From assembly GCA_016713925.1 (NCBI GenBank), contig JADJOH010000002.1, forward strand, positions 1,302,001-1,366,000: 64,000 nt of DNA, given 5' to 3'. The translations under genes and the position numbers were made by a program. The stretch comes from Bacteroidota bacterium. Lineage in GTDB: Bacteria > Bacteroidota > Bacteroidia > AKYH767-A > OLB10. The notes beneath the pieces were generated by a model that had not been told where the DNA came from, did not search any database, and saw only the letters and a list, made by a program, of their open reading frames with translations. Numbering within the stretch: the stretch's first letter is position 1; the number at the start of each line of letters is the position of its first letter. Of this stretch, positions 38,601-45,471 are shown one piece after another.

Positions 38601-38868
38601 ATTACAAATATACCCTCATCTCTCATTTTTACCAATGATACTCATCATATATACTACTAATGCTATACTATTAGTACTAATTCACCGTTCGGAAACATGG
38701 TGCTGATTTCAACTTACTTTTGATTTCATTAGAATACCTGCGAATTAACGTTTCTTTCTCTTCAATTAAAAATTCATCTTACTGAACAAGGCGATTTAGT
38801 GGTTCATTGGGCCAAGGAATAGCTCGACCCGGATTTGACCAATAACATAGAAATTGGGATTTCAACGA
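38601..38868. other. Intergenic region without a gene
   Basis: Mostly AT-rich sequence. A short stretch TACTACTAATGCTATACTAT near 38650 has alternating trinucleotide similarity. No open frame, clear promoter or RNA gene was recognised. Confidence 0.4.
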
Positions 38869-38898
38869 AAAAGGCCATCGTTTTGACGACAGCCTTTT
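38869..38898 (-). terminator. Probable intrinsic terminator
   Basis: Stem AAAAGGC (38869-38875) with GCCTTTT (38892-38898), a two-base internal bulge, then TCG/CGA and a short loop. On the minus strand it is followed by TTTCGTTG. It lies 38 bp past the stop of the PKD protein at 38937. Confidence 0.65.
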
Positions 38899-38936
38899 CA
38901 CAATAATTTATAATAATTCAACTTCCGTTTTGGGGG

Positions 38937-41031
38937 CTACTTCCTGATAATAAAAGGCAGGGAATACACCTTACCCTCCTGCCATGCTCCAAGGATATAC
39001 ATGCCCTCTGCTTCATTCGATAAATTCAGTAACAGCTGACCTGTTGCAGGGACGATACGATGCACTTCTCTTCCATATACATCCTGAATAGTCAACAGAT
39101 TTACAGAAGAGTTTACGTCTACCCGAAAAATTCCGCTGCCCGGATTCGGATAAAACTGCAGTCCTATCTCACTGACTTCACCAATACCTGAACAGGGATC
39201 TACTGTGATCAGCGAAGTATCTCTTCCCACGCAACCGGCCGTATCAGTATACGCATAAACTACATTTTTATTTCCAACACCTGCCAGAGCCGGATCGAAT
39301 GTATTTCCAGCTACACCCGGACCGGAATAGGTTCCGCCGGCAGGAGTTCCTGAGGTAAGTGTTATAGGAGAAGCCCATACACATACCGGCGTTTGTGTTT
39401 CGACATAGGTTACAGCTGGAGCATTCATCGTCACGTTGATGGTATCGGAATTGGTACAACCATTTTGCGCGGTAACCTGTACCCAATAGGTTCCGCCGGA
39501 GTTGATAAGGATAGAAGGAAGGGTGGCTCCGGTACTCCAGAGATAGGTGGCATTTGCGGTTATAGGAATACCTGATAGACCTGTTTCCCTGACAAACAAC
39601 AAAATCATTTCCTAAGGTGGCAGGAGGAACGGAAAGGATAGTGACTAAAATTGCATCCGAGTTCGTACAGCCGACACTGTCAGTAACGGTAACCGTATAC
39701 GTACCTGAGTTTATCACTGAAATTGTTTGCGTAGTGGCATTGTTACTCCAGAGAAATGCATTTCCGACATTCTGTGCATCGAGTAACGCACTTCCTCCAC
39801 ATTGGCTTATATCATTCCCCAAACCAACGACCGGCAACGGATTAATCGTCACTGAAATGGTATCAGTTCCTGAGCAGCCTGCCGCATCTGTCACCACAAC
39901 ACTATAGTCGCCACCTGTAGTAACCGTTATTTGCGCTGTTGTTGCACCATTGCTCCAGGTATAAGTAGAGTAGCCGGGCAAACTAATCACTGTCGAGGCG
40001 CAAGCGGTTACATCTGAACCGAGGGAAACCGGTAACAAGGCAGGACAAACGGAGATACTTTCACATTTGGTATGCTGACCACCGCAGGTATCGGTAACGG
40101 TCAGGCAAACATTATACAGACCAAAAGTTGCATAACTATGCGATGGATTTTGCAATGTAGAGGTATTCCCGTCGCCGAAATCCCAGGACCAGGAAGCCGC
40201 ATTTTGAGAAGCATCCGTAAAATCCACTATTGGATACGTAGTAGTAAAAGAATAGTCCGCCAATGCCGGAGCAGGGCAGATAATAACGGTCGTACAAACG
40301 GTATCACTCACGCAGGTACCGGTGATATAGCTGCAAACGGTATAGTTACCGGGCGCAGGAAAGGTATGCGTAGGATTAAAGGTGGTATCTAACGGCGATC
40401 CATCACCGTAATCCCAAACGGAAACAGAGGTGGGGCCTGTTCCGTTATTGAAGGAATAAGAGGTTCCCCCTTGCCATGATTGAGTAACATTAAATGCGAA
40501 AGTTGTATCGTAGTACATGAACACTCTGCTGATACTGCCTGTTCCGGTGGACCACACTTCTTGCGGAGCAGTTGTTGACAATTCATATTGCATACCAAAC
40601 CGACTGAGCGTTACGGGGAAGCCATTGATTGATGAATTGAAGAGTCCCGGCCCATAAGAATTGATATTTGAACGAAAACCTAAAATGCCAATATATTCAC
40701 CCGGGCCCACCTGAATATTCACCGGGATCATGCCTTGAGTCGTATCATTCTGCGTCAAAAACAGCAAAGTGAAATCATTGGTAGCATTTGCAATTGCAGG
40801 CGGAATGGTATCCAGGCGCACCACGGCAATACTCTGGAGACCCGTAGAGGCATCGGTAGGCACCTCGAGTCCGGTAATGGTAAAACAGGTAGGTGAAGTA
40901 AACCAATAGCCACGCACATTACCTGTATAAGTGGTGGTTTGGGCGGAGATGGGCATTTGAATAAAATTCTGAGCGAAGGATGAGATCGCGATAGAAACTA
41001 CTATCAATACGGAGAGAATAATTTTTTTCAT
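38937..41031 (-). pseudogene. PKD-domain surface protein with T9SS sorting domain (paralogue 2), broken by a one-base insertion
   Basis: Open segments 41031 to about 39586 and about 39590 to 38937 join into 697 residues when one base of the TTT at 39584-39586 is removed (reading DFVVCQGTGLSGIPITANA). The architecture matches the paralogue at 30679-32796: signal peptide (MKKIILSVLIVVSIAISSFA), RGYWFTSPTCFTITGLEVP domain, two PKD domains (VWDYGDGSPLDTTF; SWDFGDGNTSTLQN), Ig-like units (SLGSDVTACASTVISLPG) and T9SS end (QFYPNPGSGIFRV ... PFIIRK). Identity between the two is high throughout. Probably an intact surface protein gene with a sequencing indel. Confidence 0.83.
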
Positions 41032-41091
41032 CTGATGTAAATTGGCAGGTTGGAAAACAAATGTAGTGAATAATTCCAGATTATGCTACCA

Positions 41092-41126
41092 GCTTCCGGC
41101 TTCCGGCTTCCGGCTTCCGGCTTGCG
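41092..41126. repeat. Five tandem 7-bp units (GCTTCCG)
   Basis: GCTTCCG is repeated four times exactly and once with one change (GCTTGCG) upstream of cluster 2. The flank then contains CGAGGCCAAGTATCTTGCCTCG, an inverted repeat. Confidence 0.85.
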
Positions 41127-41240
41127 GTCGCGAGGCCAAGTATCTTGCCTCGCTAAGAACTTTCGCTCGCGATGGGGAGCGACGCCTCCCTCACTACCGG
41201 CTACCAACCAATGACTGATTTATATTATTCGCCACAAATA

Positions 41241-41327
41241 TTAAACTATAAACCTTGAAACTGAACTTTAAACTTTGAACCTTAAACTTTAAACTTTGAA
41301 CCTTAAACTTTAAACCTTAAACTTTGA
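41241..41327. repeat. Low-complexity AAACTTTGAAC-type repeat
   Basis: About eight copies of a 9-12 bp unit, (C/G)TTAAACTTT(A/G)AAC, run head to tail. No coding potential. The 41032-41371 stretch holds this, the 7-bp array and nothing else recognisable. Confidence 0.75.
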
Positions 41328-41371
41328 GTCGTATAGCATTTCGTGATTCTTTTTCAAAGTTTAACCGGCTA

Positions 41372-41458
41372 TTTACAAAGCGGATAATACCATTTACAAA
41401 GCCAAGTGACCGCTGGTGAAGAGTTCTATACGGTAGCCTTGTGGCTGACCTACCTTTG
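41372..41458 (+). promoter_or_regulatory. RiPP-cluster promoter module P3
   Basis: TTTACAAAG at 41372-41380 and again at 41393-41401 (21 bp apart); GTTCTATACGG; -7 box TACCTTTG at 41451-41458, 58 bp from the second repeat. The transcript leader after the -7 box is nearly the same as in P1 and P2 (CTTGTCAATCAACGATAACA). It drives the peptide genes at 41509 and 41721. Confidence 0.78.
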
Positions 41459-41508
41459 ACTTGTCAATCAACGATAACAACATCTAAAAAAATAAAAAAA
41501 CAAACATC

Positions 41509-41688
41509 ATGAAAAAGTCAATCAACAAACTCAGCTTAAACAAAAGCACGATCTCTAATCTCAGCCATTCCGATCTGAGTAACATCAATGGCGGAGCGAA
41601 ATCAAACGGATGTTTACCACCCACTTTTGCTTGTCCTTCAAAATGGAGTTGCGCATCTGTTCATGTTTGCCCGACGCTCATAAAATAA
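41509..41688 (+). CDS. RiPP-like precursor peptide 4 (class A leader, 4 Cys core)
   Basis: 59 residues. Leader MKKSINKLSLNKSTISNL, then SHSDLSNINGG. Core AKSNGCLPPTFACPSKWSC ... CPTLIK has four cysteines spaced 6, 5 and 5 residues apart. The core is identical to that of peptide 7 at 42575. The start is at the first ATG of the frame, with the A-rich leader AATAAAAAAACAAACATC. It is followed after 32 bp by peptide 5. It is the first gene of cluster 2. Confidence 0.8.
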   Translation: MKKSINKLSLNKSTISNLSHSDLSNINGGAKSNGCLPPTFACPSKWSCASVHVCPTLIK

Positions 41689-41720
41689 ATGTTATCTACA
41701 GATCTAAAAATAATTATATC

Positions 41721-41924
41721 ATGAAAAAGACAATCAACAAACTCAGCTTAAATAAAAGTACTATCTCTAATCTCAGCCATAGTGCCCTTGATCAAATCAA
41801 TGGTGGTGCTAAAACAGCCAAATGCATTCCTAATCTTACTAACCCTTGTGGCACATTGGCTTGTTCAGCAGGATGTCCAACCGGAATTGGTTGCCCAAGC
41901 ATGATGTGCACTATTAAAAAATAA
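41721..41924 (+). CDS. RiPP-like precursor peptide 5 (class A leader, 6 Cys core)
   Basis: 67 residues from ATG 41721. A longer frame opens upstream at 41610, but it runs antiphase through peptide 4, and the leader homology starts at 41721. Leader MKKTINKLSLNKSTISNL, then SHSALDQINGG. Core AKTAKCIPNLTNPCGTLAC ... MMCTIKK has six cysteines, and the block NLTNPCGTLACS is shared with peptide 3. The C-terminus CTIKK matches the CT(I/V)K ending of several other precursors. An intrinsic terminator follows at 41980. Confidence 0.82.
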   Translation: MKKTINKLSLNKSTISNLSHSALDQINGGAKTAKCIPNLTNPCGTLACSAGCPTGIGCPSMMCTIKK

Positions 41925-41979
41925 AAAAACTTTCGAAGTGGGCCCGTAAGTCCTCTTCTCTATAATAATGTGCTTTTTC

Positions 41980-42009
41980 AGGGAAATCCGTTGAGGGTTT
42001 CCCTTTTTT
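41980..42009 (+). terminator. Intrinsic terminator inside RiPP cluster 2
   Basis: 10-bp stem AGGGAAATCC (41980-41989) with GGGTTTCCCT (41995-42004, one G-T pair), loop of 5, T-run to 42009. It separates transcription unit P3 (peptides 4-5) from unit P4 (peptides 6-8). Confidence 0.85.
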
Positions 42010-42184
42010 GTTGCTTGATGAACTTAAGTTGCTTTGGTAATATGAGGTTCTGAGAATCGGCAAACCTTCAAAAAATTGACTTTAAATTATTCGGTTCTAA
42101 TCGGATTGAGTAGGCATTGAGTGTTGTGGTGCGGAAGTCAAAGAAGTACGAAATGTGATTCTATTACAAGGATTGCAACGGCTA

Positions 42185-42271
42185 TTTACAAAGCGTATCC
42201 TACCATTTACAAAGCCAAACGACCGTTGGTGAAGAGTTCTATACGGTCCCCTTGTGGCTGACCTACCTTTG
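42185..42271 (+). promoter_or_regulatory. RiPP-cluster promoter module P4
   Basis: TTTACAAAG at 42185-42193 and at 42206-42214 (21 bp apart); GTTCTATACGG; -7 box TACCTTTG at 42264-42271, 58 bp from the second repeat. Same layout as P1-P3. It drives the peptide genes at 42320, 42575 and 42787. The rest of 42010-42184 shows no gene. Confidence 0.78.
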
Positions 42272-42319
42272 ACTTGTCAATCAACGATAACAACATCTAA
42301 AAAAATAAAAAACAACATT

Positions 42320-42511
42320 ATGAAAAAGCACATCAACAAACTCAACTTAAACAAAATGACCATCTCTAACCTGTATGCCGCTGAAATGAATCAGATGGTA
42401 GGTGGCGGAAAAGGATCGGCACCTGCTATCTGCATGCCTCCACTAACAAAAGGTTGTCCTTCTGGTGCTCCGGCTACCTGCTCTGCCTGTAACTGCACTG
42501 TTGTAAAATAA
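42320..42511 (+). CDS. RiPP-like precursor peptide 6 (class B leader, 5 Cys core)
   Basis: 63 residues from ATG 42320. An in-frame upstream ATG at 42254 lies in the -7 promoter region and is not used. Leader MKKHINKLNLNKMTISNL, then YAAEMNQMVGGGKG. Core SAPAICMPPLTKGCPSGAP ... CSACNCTVVK has five cysteines. Apart from one deletion and a few substitutions it equals peptide 2 in cluster 1, including ICMPPLTK and CSACNCTVVK, so the product is likely conserved. The intercistronic hairpin at 42526 follows. Confidence 0.82.
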   Translation: MKKHINKLNLNKMTISNLYAAEMNQMVGGGKGSAPAICMPPLTKGCPSGAPATCSACNCTVVK

Positions 42512-42525
42512 TCCACAAGTAATTT

Positions 42526-42543
42526 ATGAACCCGTAAGTTCAT
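42526..42543 (+). promoter_or_regulatory. Intercistronic hairpin, second copy
   Basis: ATGAAC-CCGTAA-GTTCAT, identical to 28150-28167 and again placed between a class B and a class A precursor gene. Confidence 0.55.
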
Positions 42544-42574
42544 TTAAATCTCCAACAAATAAAAATTTATCATC

Positions 42575-42754
42575 ATGAAAAAGTCAATCAACAAACTCAG
42601 CTTAAACAAAACAACTATCTCTAATCTCAGCCATTCCGATCTGGGTAACATCAATGGTGGAGCGAAATCAAACGGATGTTTACCACCCACTTTTGCTTGT
42701 CCTTCAAAATGGAGTTGCGCTTCTGTTCATGTTTGCCCGACGCTCATAAAATAA
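42575..42754 (+). CDS. RiPP-like precursor peptide 7 (class A leader, 4 Cys core)
   Basis: 59 residues. Leader MKKSINKLSLNKTTISNL, then SHSDLGNINGG. The core is identical to peptide 4 (AKSNGCLPPTFAC ... CPTLIK) with four cysteines. The surrounding DNA (42575-42780) is a near-copy of 41509-41715, so peptides 4/5 and 7/8 arose by a recent module duplication. The start lies in an A-rich leader. Confidence 0.8.
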   Translation: MKKSINKLSLNKTTISNLSHSDLGNINGGAKSNGCLPPTFACPSKWSCASVHVCPTLIK

Positions 42755-42786
42755 ATGTTATTTACTTATCTAAATATAATTGTATC

Positions 42787-42969
42787 ATGAAAAAGCACAT
42801 CAACAAACTCAGCTTAAATAAAAGCACTATCGCTAATCTTAGTGACTCCGATTTAGGCAATATCAATGGAGGTGTTGCTTCAAAAGGATGTCAACCTCAA
42901 TCTTTCTATTGTCCTACAAATTCGAGCTGCACTTTTATGAATACTTGTGGACCCCGCACATTAAAATAA
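42787..42969 (+). CDS. RiPP-like precursor peptide 8 (class A leader, 4 Cys core)
   Basis: 60 residues from ATG 42787. The longer frame starting at 42676 is antiphase across peptide 7 and not used. Leader MKKHINKLSLNKSTIANL, then SDSDLGNINGG. Core VASKGCQPQSFYCPTNSSC ... CGPRTLK has four cysteines spaced 6, 5 and 5 residues apart. This is the same spacing as in peptides 4 and 7 with an otherwise different sequence, which points to conserved ring topology or disulfides. Last gene of cluster 2. Confidence 0.8.
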   Translation: MKKHINKLSLNKSTIANLSDSDLGNINGGVASKGCQPQSFYCPTNSSCTFMNTCGPRTLK

Positions 42970-43501
42970 TCAGCAATCCTATTTCAGAGAAAGCTGTGAG
43001 GAATTCCTTTTTTTGTTGGTTAGATTTGAAATATAAACTTCAGGTAAAACCACTTCCTACGGATCTGGATAAAGACCTTGGAATTCCTACTGAGAAAACG
43101 GGCGTGTTTACACTTTTGAGGTAATAGAGCATACAACCTTTCGATTCAAAGCATGCAAATATCCTTCGTTTCGCCATTATTAACAGGGGTTGATATTCCG
43201 TATGAAAAGATTGTATTCTTTATTAAAATGAATAGTGTGAAAAATATTTTGATGGGCCGCAGATTTGTTATGATTGTTATGATTTGTTATGATAGATCGT
43301 TTCGAACGTTGCTCAACCGCTGCGATCGTGGCGTTTACAGAACAAGTAAGATGGAAATTTCGTTTGTGAAATCCAAGATTCAGACCTTGTACAATTTACG
43401 TTTCTATATAAGAAAACAACTTTATAATTTCACCCGGATATTTAACAACCAATAGCTACAATACATTCATTGGGGAAATTCCTTCACTGTTTGCCGGCAA
43501 G
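42970..43501. other. Intergenic region after RiPP cluster 2
   Basis: 532 bp. A degenerate terminator-like stretch (GAGGAATTCCTTTTTTT, near 43000) resembles the one at 41980. A short repeat TTGTTATGATTGTTATGATT lies near 43265. Open frames here have no protein-like composition. Confidence 0.45.
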
Positions 43502-44392
43502 TTACTTCAAAATAAAATCCCCAACATTATTCAAATAATTCTGAATTCCCATAATTGTTTGAATTGAACCATGATCCGCGCCCGGAATGCGATGTGCTTC
43601 CTTATAAATACCGATATAATGGTCGTACACCACCTGTCCGTGCGTATCCACATTTAAGAAATCATCTGCTTCTCCGTGAATCCAGAAAAAAGGCTGATCC
43701 ACACGCCGGATTTCTTCCGCATTGTTCAACGTGAAACTCGTAAAAAATGCTCCGGGTAACGCGAGACCGGTGCCATCCTGAATCATCACTTCCGGAGAAG
43801 CAAAGGGCGCTTCCAGAAGTATTTTAGAAGGCTTGAGAGAATAATGATGTGCACACATCTTCGTAGCAGGTGCGCAGCCTAAACTAAATCCATAAATAAC
43901 GAGTCGGTCATTTTGAAGACCCTTGCTCTTTAACCAATTCAACGCCGCATCTACATCCGCATAGAGCCCTTCTTCATCCGGATGACCATCCGACATGCCA
44001 AAACCACGATAGTCAATCATTAGCACTCCGTAACGGTTTTTACCTCCTGTATTGGCCAGCAATTGTGCACGCGGCCAGTAAAAATCCATATGATCGCGGT
44101 TACCGTGACAGTACATGATGACAGTATCAACACCGATGCGACTGATGTCACCAATGTAAACGGCATAAATGGTTGTAGCAGAATTCTCATTCGCAGTTTG
44201 AGAATTCAAGGTGAACAAATGAACCAGACTGTCAGGAATAGCATAGCTTGCGTTCAATTTGAAATCCACCTCACCTTCATAATTATTCAAGCGGTACTCC
44301 GTAATTTTTTCGTTGTTGAACAGGTTATCGTCCAGGGTGAGGCATCCTGTGAACAGGAGCAACAAAGGAAAGAGGGAAATCAACTTTTTCAT
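43502..44392 (-). CDS. Alpha/beta-hydrolase lipoprotein
   Basis: 296 residues. A lipoprotein signal MKKLISLFPLLLLFTGC has its lipidated Cys at 17. The alpha/beta-hydrolase fold shows the nucleophile elbow GFSLG (Ser170), the acid in GEADDFL (Asp243 or Asp244), and His274 in GADHGS. Strand-helix order and the YGVLMIDYRGFGMSDG block (the usual oxyanion and cap start) match serine hydrolases of the BAAT/Bem46-type. Predicted to cleave an ester or amide substrate at the periplasmic or outer face. It starts 2 bp after the stop of the upstream lipoprotein gene (44395-45072), so the two form one operon. Confidence 0.85.
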   Translation of the reverse strand: MKKLISLFPLLLLFTGCLTLDDNLFNNEKITEYRLNNYEGEVDFKLNASYAIPDSLVHLFTLNSQTANENSATTIYAVYIGDISRIGVDTVIMYCHGNRDHMDFYWPRAQLLANTGGKNRYGVLMIDYRGFGMSDGHPDEEGLYADVDAALNWLKSKGLQNDRLVIYGFSLGCAPATKMCAHHYSLKPSKILLEAPFASPEVMIQDGTGLALPGAFFTSFTLNNAEEIRRVDQPFFWIHGEADDFLNVDTHGQVVYDHYIGIYKEAHRIPGADHGSIQTIMGIQNYLNNVGDFILK

Positions 44393-44394
44393 TT

Positions 44395-45072
44395 TCAGAA
44401 TTTCAAGGTGTAACCAAAGAACAGAGCACAGGCGCCATGCGTTCTCAACGGTGTTTTATAATCGATGACCAGTCCTTCATTGGAAAGGTTGGGCGCAATA
44501 ATTCTGAATTCGGTGTTAAAGCAATGCTTTTTCCGTTGAAAGGAATGACCGAGCGCGGGCATAAACAGCAGGTGATTTTCCTGTTGTTCATTATTGGCTT
44601 TATTCCCGGACAGCTCAAACCAGTTATCCAGGCTTAGGTAGATAAGATCTTTGTGTTTCCCATATTCCCAATAGGTGCTAATGGCAAGTTGAGGATATAA
44701 TTTTCGGGCGTCGCTGTTGCGGTAGATAATATTGGCGACCGGAGTAATGCATACCGCAGGTTGAAATTCCCTTTGTTTTACGATTTGCTTAGTCAGTCCC
44801 AGCTCGAATTGAAAATTACCATACAGTGCCGAAGTGACATTCACCGCTCCGAACCCGGTGGTTGTTTCATTAAGACCGTACCCATAAGCCAACGTCAGAA
44901 AAGGCATGGGTATGGTTGTTCCATTATAATCGAACAACACTCCACCCAATGAAGCATTCACCGCCTGCTGCTGTTTTTCGAGCGGCTTCACAAAGCGTTG
45001 CGGGGCACAGGAGAAAAAGAACAAACCTGCGATTAGCGAAACAACACAGTCAATAGTAGAACTTTTCATCAT
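44395..45072 (-). CDS. Outer-membrane beta-barrel-like lipoprotein
   Basis: 225 residues. The N-terminus MMKSSTIDCVVSLIAGLFFF ends in the lipobox-like FFFSC, with Cys22 as the likely lipid site, followed by APQRFVKPLEKQQQ. The rest has alternating hydrophobic strands (FLTLAYGYGLNETTTGFGAV, VNVTSALYGNFQFELGL, LIYLSLDNWFEL) and ends in an aromatic residue (YTLKF), typical of an outer-membrane barrel. No close family recognised. First gene of the hydrolase operon. Confidence 0.7.
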   Translation of the reverse strand: MMKSSTIDCVVSLIAGLFFFSCAPQRFVKPLEKQQQAVNASLGGVLFDYNGTTIPMPFLTLAYGYGLNETTTGFGAVNVTSALYGNFQFELGLTKQIVKQREFQPAVCITPVANIIYRNSDARKLYPQLAISTYWEYGKHKDLIYLSLDNWFELSGNKANNEQQENHLLFMPALGHSFQRKKHCFNTEFRIIAPNLSNEGLVIDYKTPLRTHGACALFFGYTLKF

Positions 45073-45471
45073 CCTTCGGGTAAGATGCTACGAAGCTACT
45101 TGTTCCCTGAAATCCTGAACATGAAGATTGCTCTATGCAAGAATGATTTTAGTCAATATAGGAATCTCTATCCGAGTCAGTTCCGCCGTCTATTTTAGTG
45201 ATAATTGTATTACCTGCGTTTCACCTGACGGTACTATGATCATTATTGCTATTGGTAATGAGGTGTAGAAGATGAAAGGAGACAGGACTCTTTCTTGTAG
45301 CTACCACAGGTGATTCTTTAGTAACACAGGACGGGCTTTTTTATTGATATGTAAAAAACCCTTTTGGGGGAATAGGAAGTAATGCAAACTTTTCTTCCCC
45401 CAATACGATGAACTGCCCGAAAGTAAAACTTCTCTAACTATATTACCATGGGGTCATCTGCAGAAAACCAA
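45073..45471. other. Intergenic region without a gene
   Basis: 399 bp upstream of the lipoprotein operon and downstream of the uncharacterised gene at 45472. It is AT-rich with some GC-mixed patches. No hairpin with a T-run, no promoter pair and no open frame of interest was identified. Confidence 0.4.

Noticed and set aside
41610..41720. N-terminal extension of precursor peptide 5
   Set aside because: This part runs antiphase through precursor peptide 4, and leader homology begins only at 41721. The same applies to the extension of peptide 8 at 42676-42786.
43153..43455. 100-codon plus-strand frame after RiPP cluster 2
   Set aside because: Contains a translated simple repeat (RFVMIVMICYD from TTATGATT units) and no recognisable domain.
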